A stretch of DNA of 64,000 nt from Parastagonospora avenae f. sp. tritici 18332-5. Its lineage: Eukaryota; Ascomycota; Dothideomycetes; Pleosporales; Phaeosphaeriaceae. Positions 1 to 11,646 of the stretch are shown piece by piece. The translations under genes were made by a program, and so were the position numbers. The first letter of the stretch is position 1. Each line of letters starts with the position of its first letter. The DNA lies in contig JAFJTR010000008.1 of assembly GCA_022559985.1 (NCBI GenBank), forward strand, positions 641,404 to 705,403. The letters are read 5' to 3'. A model generated the notes under the pieces. It did no database searches. It worked only from the letters and a program-made list of their open reading frames with translations, and had not been told where the DNA came from.

Positions 1-305
1 CCACACCTCCGCGCCGCCCGTAAGACGCCTACCCGGAATCCTCTCTTTTCCTCTCCTCTTAATACCGCCGCGCACGCTTAATTGCTGCTGTTGCTGCCCT
101 CCATTAAAGCTCGCCCAGTTGCAGGCCCGCCGCCAACCCTGTCTCCGCCGCACCCCCTGTTGCACCAGCCTCTGATCTGCTGTTAGCTGAGGCTATTCTT
201 TGACGTCTAGCGTTTGCGGACTTGCTCCCTCCAGCCCTGCGACACTCCTACAATCTGCTCTGCCCCTCTGTCCCCGAGCTGCCCTGCCGCAGTCACCCAG
301 CGACC

Positions 306-1818
306 ATGACCACCGCTGTCGCCAATCCCTCCATCCCTGCCGCCCATGCCGCACCACCGCCCACGCCCGAGGGCGTCGGTTCTTCAAGAACATATGCCGC
401 CATTGCGCCCTCGACTTCTTCTCCCCACCAAGTGACGCCCAACTCCAGAGCCTCTAGACTGCCACACGATGCTTCACCTACCGACACCAGTAGTGATGCA
501 CCCGCATTCAGAGGGGATGGCAAGCGCTCACCTCTTTCGTACGTCTTTTAGTCTATCTACTCGTTCTTCTTCCTCTGCCTCTGCCTCCGCCCGCCCGCCC
601 AGCGCTGGCTCTCCCACCTCCACCTCCATGTCCCCTCCCCGCAGAGACATCATGTCACACATGTCTAACCGTCCCTCGTCAAGCAGGTCTCGCGGCCCAG
701 CACCCAAGATTGTCGTGAAGAAGGAACCCAACTCGCCCGACATGCCCACCACCACTCGCCACCGGCCCCAGCGCCTCAACCTTTCCTCCAACAACAACAT
801 CGTCCACACCTCGGGCGCCCTCACCGCACGCCCCGCTGCTCAGGGCAGCGCGAACCTCATGGACATGGGGCTTGCGTGCCTGTCCCCGGGCTTCCACACC
901 CAGGATCCCACCATGCGCGAGCAGCTGCAACGCAGTCTGGACGTAAGAGAGCGCCAGAGACAGATCATCGAGGCTCGCCAAAAGCACGGCGGCAAGGGAC
1001 CTGGCCCAGATGACGATCAGCCAACCCCACGCCAGGGCGACACCACAGGTGCCTTTGGACGGCCCATCAAGACTCCTCAGACGTCAAGGAGGAAGGGACC
1101 TCCTCCAGGCCTATCCATTGCTCCTCCCCAGGCACAGCAGTTTGCACACGACAGGGTGATCCAGTCTGCTCCCATCAACCAAACCTTCACTGGCCTCCGC
1201 GGCAATGCACCCCCCTCAAGACAGCTCGCCAATGGCCCCTCGAATCTGTCACAAACATCACACATCCACCACGTCCCTGCACAGCAAACCAACAACCGTC
1301 TGCCACCCATCTCAGACGTGTTCCCAGAGCCTCTCCAGACGGCACGGCACCCGTACCACAACAGCAGCCCGGGCCACTCTTCGCACTCTAATGTTCAGCC
1401 CCCAATGCCCTCGCCAGGCTTCCCGCCCCAGTACCAACAGCCTGCGCCTCCCACGTCACGGCCCCGCGAGTACAAGTCGGCCGAGGAGGCTGTGGCTTCC
1501 CTCTCCGGCGGTCGGGAAGACCTCCTTCCCCGCCTAGTACATTACGGCGGCCACCAGCCCCCAACTCCGCCATCGCCCATGCCTAACAAGGCCGGCTCAT
1601 CAGCATACCCTCCCCAAGCCGATCTGCACCGCAGCGGCAGCACAAGGAGACGTGGCCGTGATGAGTACGAACAGGACAACGGCACACCGCCGCTCGGTCG
1701 TCAACAGGCCCGCCTTGGACCCTTTGGAGCCGGCCGTGATTCACCCGACACGCAACTGAAGAAGAAGGAAGAGTTCATCGGACTCTGTGCAAGAGCTTGG
1801 GACCTTTTCCACTCGTAA
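306..1818 (+). CDS. Proline/serine-rich fungal protein of unknown function
   Basis: Two exons, 306..538 and 645..1818, encode 468 residues. The intron 539..644 has GTACGT and CCGCAG ends, and the join keeps the frame: the codon split TC|A gives Ser, followed by DIMSHM. The protein is low in complexity and rich in Pro, Ser, Gln and His, so it is probably mostly disordered. Two blocks look more constrained. One is charged and helix-like around residues 200-225 (MREQLQRSLDVRERQRQI). The other lies near the C-terminus (YKSAEEAVASLSGGRE, then LLPRLVHYGGHQPPTPPSP). The end, EEFIGLCARAWDLFHS, is a likely short helix. I see no catalytic domain, zinc finger, signal peptide or membrane segment. A regulatory or scaffold role is possible, but I cannot name one. 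The ATG at 306 is chosen because it opens the frame that splices cleanly. A start at 469 would lie in another frame and read through the intron. Confidence 0.8.
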
Positions 1819-4320
1819 TACAGGCCTCGGCCAGTTTGATACACCACCTGGAGGCGACTTGATATTGTTCGATCTACGGCGTAATCTGGAGTAAGGCATC
1901 TGTCCACCGCGACAAACACCTTCGCTTGATATATTCTATTCCCCCATCTTAGCCGGCGACCTTCTTTCCGCGGAGCCACTTATTTTTACCCATTGTTGCA
2001 ACTATCTTCGAGCCCGGCTTGCGTGCGCCTATTCCCGTAACCGTATCTTTGCTTCTGTAAAAGCGCCAGCTGTTTGTCTAATATGGGCACGCAAACCTTT
2101 ATGTTTCAACGCACATACCATAACCCTTCACTATGTCTCTTCAACTTTTTTCTATTGTTTATTCGTCGGAGCGACGATAGGGATTTTCACCAAGGGAGGG
2201 GCCGGAAAGGATGCTATCTGATGCTGCCACGTTGTTTGGATTCTCGTTCGGGGAAACATGGTCGAATGAAACATTATTTGTCTCACGAAGACCAACATAC
2301 TTTTTTTGGTAAAAATGTCACAGCCACATCACTTGACATTTGTTTTATTCGGGGGCCGGGCCGGGCAATCTATTGGGCATCACTCGATCTGTTGGCAGGG
2401 GAAGATACCTCGTGTGTGTGGTTTCCTTGGAGGGGCGGAGGGGAGGCTTGGGTGGTGGGGCGCGGCGCAGCGTATGAGGCACAGTTTCCTCGGGATTGGG
2501 AACAAGCCGGCAAATCTACTTTGTTCGCAGATCAACGTTATACACCGGTGTGTTTCGCAAAGACTCGTCCCCAGCGGAACGACGGTGAACTGCAGCCGAA
2601 CATGTCGCACAAGGAGCAAAGAAATCTAATACGTCACATTTTACAAGTCTCGTCCCACGCATATGGATTCAGTGAGCAACACCAGTGAACATCTCAATCT
2701 TGAGTTCGTCGGACGGAGTGCTGATCTCGGCATACACAATGCTCATTCCGTCGATCTGTCATCCGCATCTGAAACGCCATCGTTTGACATGACTCGTCCC
2801 TCCCCCCAACGCACCCTTCCAGTCCAATCCGGTCCAGCCCACGCAACCAAGCCCTCACCATCCCCAGGAGTGGAAAAATCCCCTCGGACTTGCCCACCAA
2901 GCAGTTCATCGCCAAGCGCAGGTCTCTGCATCTCACAATTTTCCCTCATTCATGCATGCTTTCGGACATCCCAGCCCAGCCCGGGCACAGATCAGCGCCC
3001 AGGGTAAGGTAAGCCGTGTGTTGTTTAGCCCAGCTGTGTGCCTGTTGTCACTTGGTATGAAACAAATCCGGTGCGGGACCACAATTGGACCGCGCCGGGC
3101 TTTGCGCAGGTTTGTTAGTGAAACAGCCGCGTACACGGACTGGGGGGGCTTAAAATTAGCCCTGCCTGCCAGCGAGCGAGCGCTGGAGGAAGTTGATGCG
3201 AAGGTGGGATGAGTCGGATTGTTTTGCAGTGGTCAGGGTGGGTGTTTGTTTTTCGGAGATTTTTTTGCGACCGGTAATATGACATGGAATGGTGTTGGTT
3301 TTTGTAGTCTTCATTTTTCGCACAAAGGGGAGATCATGATCTGTGTTGTTGCTTTTTGGTAGGGAAGATCTAGTTCGCGTGTCTCCATGCGTGCTTTTCC
3401 TTTTTTTTTCTTTGTAGGATTTTCGAGTTCAGGGTCTTGAAGCATGTGGAGATGAAGCAAAGTACGCTAGGTGAAGAAGCGGGGACAGGGGTAGGCCATT
3501 CCGAACTCGTCAGTCATTTCCTTGGTAAGCGAGAAACATGAAGCTCATATCGTATGTGTGTAAGCGAAGCTGACGTGAAAGGATCCAGGATCGTGTGTTA
3601 AGCGGGACGGAGCGAGGGGGCTAGATCTGAAGTTGCGTGATCATGGACACGGAGGAGAGACGATTTGTGGAAAAGCGATAAAATCGCGTGGAGAAGATTG
3701 TGGATTTTTCTCCGCATCGTATGTTTTGGAATGACAGTTTTCTCTCCAATCACATGACATATGGCGGTAAGCGTCAAGCCTGGTGAACCAAGATCCCGAC
3801 TACTTCGGGGCGGAAGAGACGGTGTGTAGATACCAAGGTCACATGGAAGATTCATTCTCCGCACGATATGTTTGAGGTTGAGAGCCGCTTCGCTAGTCGG
3901 CCACGATGTCTGGGTCTGGAGTAAGCGAGAGATTCGGGAGCTGGGAATACCGTTGAACGGGACGGAGCGACAGCCACATCTTACGCCGAGTCATTGCAGC
4001 GGCACAAAGGCGATTTGTGGAAGGTAAGAGTCGATTTCTCCACATCCTGCGTTTAGAGTAAGAAGGATCAATGGTTCGTGACATTGCATGTGCGTCCTGT
4101 AAAAAAAGTCTTCCCTGTAGACCATGTCGTTGGATGAGATTTTGCGACATGTGAATTTCTAAGACCGAGCCGAGGGATCAAGATGCCAGAGTCACCGGCT
4201 GTTGCTATAGGGATTGAAATGATGAGGTTTGAAGGGTAGAGTTGATACTGCGACGAGGTGAATGCTGTTTGGGCCTGGTGGATCGTGAAGCTTATCGAGT
4301 ATCCGACGCGAATTCGGGAC
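1819..4320. other. Long intergenic stretch, no supported gene
   Basis: About 2.5 kb between the 3' end of the first gene and the 3' end of the minus-strand ankyrin gene. The first part is probably 3' UTR. Frames open here (for example 2074-2688 and 2663-3007 on the plus strand) read as arbitrary composition without recognisable motifs. The part from about 3.5 to 4.1 kb holds diverged direct repeats, listed separately. Confidence 0.5.
3525..4056. repeat. Diverged direct repeats, two to three copies
   Basis: Several short blocks recur in the same order. GTAAGCGAGA is at 3525-3534 and 3921-3930. CGGGACGGAGCGA is at 3603-3615 and 3958-3970. CGATTTGTGGAA is at 3661-3672 and 4011-4022. A GATT..TTCTCCGCA..ATGTTT-like block is near 3703, 3849 and, weaker, 4033. 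Spacings of about 350-396 bp and the interrupted similarity suggest an old tandem duplication that has decayed. No open frame spans it. Confidence 0.4.
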
Positions 4321-5840
4321 TTATGTATGACTAGAAGTCACCTGACACTGTGCTTCCTTGTAAGAACTATCTGCATCTTCGATGGCATGAGGAAGTCGTA
4401 CCATTCTTGATACCACGCGCCCTCCTCGTGCAAGCAAGAACCTGTAAAGCCCCTGATTCTCAACGTTGAATGCATGCCTCAGCAAGGTTGTAAACTCGTA
4501 GTCTCGAGGAATGCTTGCGCCATACTCTACTAGCATGCGAGGTATGCTCAAGGAACCGTATTTGGCACTATGCTCAAAGGTGACTAATTGCGCAGATGCT
4601 GGGTCGGCTCCACGTTCGAGAAGCAAATGAACAATTTTTCGGTTACCGCTCTCCGCTGCTTTTTGAAGGATGGTCAGTAGCAGGCTTGCGTTGTGGTAAT
4701 CCGATTCTAGGTCCGACCTTGGATGATCTGGAGTGGGCTCTGGCACTCTCCATGGAAGCCTTTGGTGCATTTTTGCGCCAAAACCTAGCAGCCGTCTTGC
4801 GACATCCTCTCGCTCCGGAGTGCTAGTTGCGATGTCTTCCAGAAGATTACTGATTCTAGGCATATTCATATGGACAGGATACGACGGTGTAGCGCATGAC
4901 TGAATAAAAGTCAAGAGTTAAGACAGGAAATTGGCTGAAGAGCTACGTAGCACGCCTTGGACGAGGTTGTTCTTGGTGCGACGTTTGCTTCCCAAGTATT
5001 CAGATCCAGCTTGATAACGATCTCCCATCTTGCTGGACTGATGATGAAGTCGTTCGGTCCCTATCTTGGATCGAACACGCATTTGATCAAATCGAGTTTT
5101 CCGTTTCGGATAGCAGGCTGAAGGACAAGGCCTCGAGTATCTCTTCTAGAAAGCCGCCTGTGAGCGAGTAGCATTCTCAGGACATCAACCCGGCCAAATT
5201 CTCCAACAAGATCCACGGGGTTACTCCATAGTTCGGTGAACTCTCGAGCATGGTAGCGTCCAAACACGCCATAAAAGTCTTGACTATTGAAGAGGCTCTT
5301 GACCACATCTGTACAGTCATTGATAATGGCTGCCTGTAGTAGATGTCTTGATTCAGACCAAGGCTGAAGCGGTTCAAGCGGAACCTTTTGCATGACCCGA
5401 TATGGCTGATAGCACATGGCATGTACATAATTGCGCAACGATATTTGCCCCTGGGCACCGGTAGCCTTGCAAAGACGCCCAGCGGTTTCCTTTACTGATT
5501 TCTCGCGATCTGAGAGTGGTTTCCGAATTTGGACAATTCTCGTGGTGAGATATGATTGCCAGAACTTGTCGTGTGCAGGGCCCAAACATTCGCCTATGGT
5601 ATTTTCCTTGATATGATCGTCCAATACGTCCGAGTATTGTAGAGCTTGTATGACCTCATCTGCGAGCAGCCCTGAGTGCAAGTCAAGTTAGTACGCAATT
5701 CGTGGAAGCAGAATGAATTACGAAATGGCTGCCTTACGGTTTACTAGACGCAGCCGTAGACCACGTTTGAGCCCACGAACAGTAACAGCATGGGGAAGCA
5801 CCTCGTGCATTAACTCCGGTGGTAGGTCGAGCAAGCGCAT
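4321..5840 (-). pseudogene. F-box-like/ankyrin-type gene with an internal stop
   Basis: Exon 1 is 5738..5840 and starts MRLLDLPPELMHEVL, a typical F-box-like opening that runs into LRLRLVN. An intron (5672..5737, GTAAGG...CTCAG) joins it to exon 2 from 5671, giving LVNRLLADEVIQAL. Exon 2 carries helical ankyrin-like units (LQAAIINDCTDVVKSLF; LLQPAIRNGKLDLIKCVFD-like) and meets TAG at 5061-5063. Beyond the stop the same frame continues with family-like text (GPNDFIISPARW, then LDLNTWEANVAPRTT). A probable 47-bp intron (GTAGCT...ATTCAG) then leads to a last exon ending at 4321. That exon has clear ankyrin repeats (LLTILQKAAESGNRKIVHL, LLERGADP; MLVEYGASIP). The TAG sits where a Trp codon would fit. 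Either the gene is disabled here, or the product is truncated at about 238 residues. F-box-like/ankyrin proteins are large variable families in filamentous ascomycetes; no specific target can be assigned. Confidence 0.65.
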
Positions 5841-6563
5841 TTCGATGTTACCATGAGATTGTTGTTGTTTTCGAATACATGTGGCGCCCAGGTGCTTGGG
5901 TTGTTGGCGAAGCAGCTGCAGGCCACGCTAGCCGATTTGAGCGACTGAAGTTGATACTTGCATGTGAGTGACAAGCTGCACTCATCATGCGCTCACTTCA
6001 CTACAGTTGGAAAATCGCATATGTGCTTATAGATGTCCCCAGATATTGTAGGCCAGCTAAGTTCAATGTATCCCTTCATCAGCCACTATCTGCATGTCGT
6101 GCACACCATGGAATGGAGCCTCCCAAGATTTCGATCTATTACCATAATACCATCGAAATAGAAGGCCCGAAAAGTTTGAGAGGAGGCTGAGGTAATCCAC
6201 TTTGATATTCCGTCGCATACGATCTGCGATTGCATCTGACAACAGCTGCATACATGACACCATACTCATGCAATCTTCCCTCAATGCTCTTCTCTCGTCC
6301 TGATGCGGGTCGCTATTGTCTATTGATATTCCGAGAATGTCGTGGCAAAGCTGGTGAGAGAGTGCTGGAGTATGGTTGAAGCCAGACAAAGATCCAGGGT
6401 TCGCACTTGATAGCCAGTCACAGCCGCGGAGATTACGTAGGCGGGGGAGGGGCAATTGGCTTCGGCAAGGCTGGGAGCTGTGGTTATCTACGGCCCTTTG
6501 GGTCGCCGCAATTCGCCATTATAATGCGCCGACGATATCTTCCCCAAAAACTTCTCCCGCTGT
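5841..6563. other. Intergenic; one weak minus-strand ORF
   Basis: This region must hold the promoters of the minus-strand ankyrin gene and the plus-strand thioredoxin-fold gene. A 130-codon minus-strand frame at 6063..6455 is open (MPLPRLRNLRG... to ...VADEGIH) and has balanced composition with a helical middle. I recognise no domain and see no neighbouring exon, so it could be a remnant or chance. I do not call it a gene. Confidence 0.35.
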
Positions 6564-9018
6564 ATGCCACCAGTGCGATTTAAACTCAGAGGTCCCTGCT
6601 CCTCCACCCGTCCTACCACCGCGACTGTGCCTACACGCCGAGCACCTGTCCAACGTACGGCCACTCTCCGAATCACGCCTCGAGCGCAACTGCGACAGTT
6701 CCACACATCGATACTCAGAATGGAGGCGCAACACTCTTCCGGCGCGCCTGCCACCTCGAGCGACGGCCTGCAACTTAAAAACAGCCTGAATGAGTCGCGG
6801 AGCCCGTATGTGCGCGGCCACATGAACAATCCTGTCGCATGGCAGCAATGGGGCCCAGAAGCGCTGGAGTTGGCCAAGAAGTCCAACAGACTCATCTTCA
6901 TAAGCATCGGATATGCGGCCTGCCATTGGTGTCATGTCATGGAGCGCGAGTCGTTCGAGAACCAGGAAGTCGCGGACATCTTGAACAAGAACTTCATACC
7001 CATTAAGATCGATCGCGAAGAGCGCCCCGATATTGATCGCATATACATGAACTATGTCCAAGCTACCACAGGCGGTGGAGGTTGGCCGTTGAACGCCTTC
7101 ATCACACCCGACCTCGAGCCGATCTTTGGCGGAACATATTGGCCAGGACCAGAATCTACCATGGCTATGGAGGGCCACCCTGGGTTCGTTGGCATACTCG
7201 AGAAGATCAGGGATGTGTGGCAGAATCAGCGACAAAGATGTCTGGACTCGGCGAAGGAGATCACAGCCCAGCTTCGAGACTTTGCAGAAGACGGAAATAT
7301 CAGCAGGAAAGACGGCGCGGAGCATGACCACCTCGACCTAGATCTTCTTGACGATGCCTATGAGGTTCGTCGAAAGATATCAGTACAAGTTTGTACGTAA
7401 AGCTGACAATTTTCAGCACTTTAAGCGACGCTACGACCAGGCTCATGCAGGTTTTGGAAGCGCACCAAAATTCCCAACGCCCTCGAATCTTCACTTCCTT
7501 CTCAAGCTGAGCACATACCCCAAGCAGACCGCTCAGATCCTCACGGCCGAGGACATCTCCAATGCACAGCAAATGGTACTTGCGACCCTGGACAAAATGA
7601 ACAAGGGCGGCATACACGATCAGATAGGCAACGGCTTCGCGCGCTACTCAGTGACGAAAGACTGGAGTCTACCGCATTTTGAAAAGATGCTATATGACCA
7701 GGCGCAATTGCTACCCGTATACCTAGATGCTTATCTGGCGACCAAGAGATCGGATCTGCTGGAGGCCGTCCACGACATTGCGACATATCTGACCACTCCA
7801 CCCATGCAGGCCGAAAGCGGCGGCTTCTTCTCTTCCGAGGACGCAGACTCACTGTACAGACCGTCAGACAAGGAGGAGCGAGAGGGTGCCTTCTACGTCT
7901 GGACACTGAAAGAGTTTCAGGAGATCCTCGGTGATCGCGATGCTGAAATTCTGGCACGATACTACAACGTCAAAGACGAAGGCAACGTAGCGCCCGAGCA
8001 TGATGCGCACGATGAGCTCATCAATCAAAACGTACTGGCAATCAACAGCAACACTCCCACAGACGTTGCTAAACAGTTCGCCCTGTCAGAAGATGAGGTA
8101 CAGAGCATACTCCGCAGCGGCAGGCAAAAATTGCTTGATCACCGTAACAAAGAGCGTCCCCGACCTGCCCTCGACGACAAAATCGTTGTGTCATGGAACG
8201 GCCTCGCAATCGGCGCATTAGCAAGAACAGCCGCCGCAATCTCTTCACAAGACGCCTCACGTTCCTCGAACTATCTCGCCGCCGCCGAAAAAGCCGCGCA
8301 CTTCATCCAAAAAGAACTCTACAACCCCACTTCCAAAACCCTCACGCGAGTATACCGCGAAGGCCCCGGCGACGCTCCCGGCTTCGCAGACGACTACGCC
8401 TATCTCATCTCGGGCCTCATCGACCTCTACGAAGCTACTTTCAATACCCCATACCTACAATGGGCCGACGACCTGCAACAAACCCAGCTCAACATGTTCT
8501 GGGACAAGCAGCATCTAGGCTTCTTTTCGACGCCGGAGAACCAGACTGATCTCATTATGCGGCTGAAAGACGGCATGGACAACGCTGAGCCAGGCACAAA
8601 CGGCGTGTCGGCGCAGAATCTGGATCGCCTGGGTGCGCTGCTCGAGGACGGGGAGTATGTGAAGAGGGCGAGAGATACCGTTAGTGCGTTCGAGGCGGAA
8701 ATCATGCAACATCCATTCTTGTTCCCGAGTATGCTTGATGCAGTGGTTGCGGGAAAACTGGGCATGCGACATGTGGTTGTCACGGGCAAGGGGGAGAAGG
8801 TTGAGCAGTGGCTTAGGCGGTATCGTGAGAGGTCTAAGGGGCTGAGCACGGTTAGTCGTATTGATGCGGATGTGGGAGATTGGTTGAAGCAGCGCAATCC
8901 GCTTGTGAGGAATATGGATGCGGGACGGGAGGGCGTCATGGTGTGTGAGAATGGAGCTTGTAAGGATGGGCTGGCCATGGGTATGGGAGAGCTCGAGGAT
9001 GCTGTGACCCAGTTATGA
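6564..9018 (+). CDS. SPATA20/YyaL-type DUF255 thioredoxin-fold protein, probably mitochondrial
   Basis: Exons 6564..7364 and 7417..9018 encode 800 residues. The intron (GTTCGT...TTTCAG) joins LLDDAYE to HFKRRYDQAH in frame. The N-terminus is rich in Arg, Ser and Thr with no acidic residues and contains RQFHTSILRM, which looks like a mitochondrial presequence. The thioredoxin-like DUF255 domain follows: SPYVRGHMNNPVAWQQWG, then YAACHWCHVMERESFE with the CxxC pair, then IKIDREERPDID and GGGGWPLNAF. The C-terminal two thirds resemble an (alpha/alpha)6 barrel of the N-acylglucosamine 2-epimerase type (GFGSAPKFPTPSNLHFLL; GIHDQIGNGFARYSV; DKIVVSWNGLAIGAL; FADDYAYLISGLIDLYEAT). Length and order match the family, which occurs from bacteria to human SPATA20. 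Its biochemical role is poorly defined; a redox or sugar-binding role is inferred from the folds. The downstream gene is far away, so this is a stand-alone unit. Confidence 0.93.
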
Positions 9019-11646
9019 TGAGGCAGTGCTCATGATGAATCTGTGGATGACGATTGTACGTGATATATGATAGCATGAATGAGACGCACATCCAAGTAGA
9101 AGTTCCGCTGCAAGGCCTCGGGGATCGATCTGTGAGTCAGTGATTAACCACGGCCAGTGTAGCTCACGAGGTTCGAAATTACTTCCGTGTTCCAAAAGTG
9201 GCCATGCCCATCGGTTGGCTGTTGAATGAGATTGAGTATGCGCCTGTCGCGCAAATCGTGCGGCATCACTTGCGATTATTGGCCGGAGTCCTCATCCGGT
9301 GCGGTACACTCCACCGACAACTGCTACTTCAAGGCCCGATATGGAGGAATCTGGGTCTAAGGTGATGATCGTGTTCTCGGAGTACGTATCCAACAAAGGC
9401 GAGCGCAGTCTAATGTCTTAGCCTATACCGACGTTGTGTTTTTGAGATATGATGGATACAATCATAGTCAAATAGCGGCCACTGATCGGTTCGTCGGCAA
9501 GATCTGTTCGCCTTGCCCTAAAAGTGTGAATATCTTGCACGATGCTCCGTACATCTCTTCGCGATACTGTTTGCGGTAGGAGATCACGGAAGACCCAGAG
9601 AATGGGCCCTGTATTACCCCACTCAACGACCCAGAGTATTAATGCTGATGTGATATTGTCTTGCACCCGAATGTCTATTGTAGACAATAGTGTAGAAGTG
9701 ATCCACCTGTCATCCTTGCCTCGAGCTTGACAGGCTCGACCCGGTACTCTGGCTAAATGGATGAAGATCTTGCCATTCTTGTGACACGATTTTGCAATAA
9801 GGTCGCGTGCGAAGGCATACATCGGTACGCATGATGTCCTGGCTGGCGGAAGGCGACGTGGCTGATGCCGGAAAGGGAGCCTTTGCCGACAGGGAGCATT
9901 CGGTCGGGACTAAGCGAGGAATGTGGCTTCCATGACAACGCCACCTGTTCCTGTTTGCAGCGTCTAGACGTGCTTTTGTGATGCGATGTCGAGCCGAAGG
10001 AGGAGGAAAGTCCGGTTTCGCAGCCATGTCGACATGTACCCGCCGGTTGACCGATAATATGGGGACAAGAGAACTGCAGAGTCGACTAGCATGGTGCTAA
10101 ATCAGTCCGATACTGCAGATTATGCAGCGTGTGCTTGATCTATACCATTGTAGGGCTGAGACGTGCCTGCGATCTGGCCCAATTGTATGGTCATCGCCAT
10201 AAGCATACCGTTGGAGGTGGCTAAGGCGATGACGCCTTTGGTACGGAGGTGTACTCGACCACCCCGTACTTACCGGTCATGATCACAAGGCTCGATTCGA
10301 GACCTGAAGGTCTGGATGCGAGGCCACGATCATCGCAGGGACGCGCGGTAACAGGCGGGCACTTGTTCCAAACTATCGATACGAGTGAAATGAGGCCTCA
10401 GAGACTTGCCATGCCCTAGCGAAAAACGCACTATTTTGCTGGAGGGTACATAGGAGAGGCTTGACACAAAGAACCTCCGGATTGGGGCATCGAGGCAGAC
10501 TCTAATGCCGTCGATCTTCTCATCACGTCGTCACGGTGGTGTCCGGTGAGCGAGTGTGCTTGCCGGTGTCCATTGAAGATGCTTCGGTCGGTTGTTTTGC
10601 CGTGTCTCGGTTCAAGCGCATTTTTATCGAGGCGTGAATGTGGTACAGTCTGAGATGAAGGACGCACGGGACGTGAGGAGGGCATGACGGCGCCTTCCCT
10701 CTTCGCGCGGGTGTGGCCCGAGCGCCCCCGCTAATTCCTTGCGCGCCAACGTCAGGTGCTGGCTGATTGGTTTTTGCAAACAACATGCCACCGCCGTTGA
10801 CTTCTCCCTTCACTGAGGGGAAGTGGGAACTGCAGTGCAAACAGCTTCGCTTGCCAGCATGTGCTCCACCCATCCCGGGGCGAGGACGAGCGTAGTACTC
10901 GTAAAGATGGAGCAGCCTGTTCCAGCGACCTGGATGGTGAAGATGTAACACGCTCGAGCAGCCTGTGCTATAAAGTCTGGATACCAGGACCCTACATGGG
11001 AAGACGCTCGTGCTACTGACCTCAACGACGACTACGAGACTACTCCCATAGACGCCATCACCTTGCCGAAGAGGTGCTTGCCGTGCTAACGCTCCCGCCG
11101 TGAATTCCCGCTACGGTAGTCGCTGTCCGCAAATGAGATTGCAATCGTGGTCCTGTGCGTCATTTCCCAGGCAAGAGCAGTCGTACCCGTCCAATCGCGT
11201 CTCGTCTAAAAGCCGTCTCTTTTACGGGTGCTCAGTGTCTCACTTCCATTCAACTCCCCTCCGACTCCGACCCACTCCACATTCCTTCGGCCCGCCATCT
11301 TCCTTCGAGCAGCTTGACTGAACGGGACCACACTCGTTGCCTTCTTTGTCAAATATACCCTTCCTTTGTCTCAGCTGCGCCCTGGTCGCCGTCCACGAGG
11401 TAGCTGTTCTGTGGCTTTCGTCATGTAAGTCATCATCTTCTTACACATCCACATGCCACCACGAGCGTGGCAACATGTCATCTGCCTATAAAGCAGCATC
11501 CTCTGGAGACATTCCAATCATCATCTCAAACACCAGTTCTGATCCACTGAGCAGTCCTTCATCACCAGTGAATTGAGCTCCAACAACCAGCAAAACCCAA
11601 CACCACACCACATCCGAGCTCTTTCATCACAAGAACAACAACGAAA
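9019..11646. other. Long intergenic stretch; 5' region of the CAP gene
   Basis: No gene can be supported. A minus-strand frame at 9418..9822 (134 codons) and others near 10.5 kb have no recognisable motifs or splice partners. The last few hundred bases before 11647 are C-rich and pyrimidine-rich, as expected of a fungal promoter and 5' leader. Confidence 0.5.
11487..11492 (+). promoter_or_regulatory. TATA-like box upstream of the CAP gene
   Basis: TATAAA lies 155 bases before the ATG at 11647. The sequence after it is A/C-rich, as in fungal leaders. No transcription start is known, so this is a position-based suggestion. Confidence 0.35.

Noticed and set aside
2074..2688. 204-codon plus-strand ORF after the first gene
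   Set aside because: No recognisable motif and probably 3' UTR; a long stop-free run by chance.
4071..4154. A 27-codon plus-strand ORF rich in cysteine (pairs C..C like a metal site)
   Set aside because: Very short, inside the decayed repeat region, no upstream or downstream exon and no family match; chance is likely.
9165..9185. GGTTCGAAATT resembling a tRNA B box
   Set aside because: It does not end in CC, and no matching A box or acceptor-stem pairing is visible within 90 bases.
10300..10325. GATTCGAGACC resembling a tRNA T-loop
   Set aside because: The flanking bases do not pair into a T stem and no cloverleaf can be drawn.
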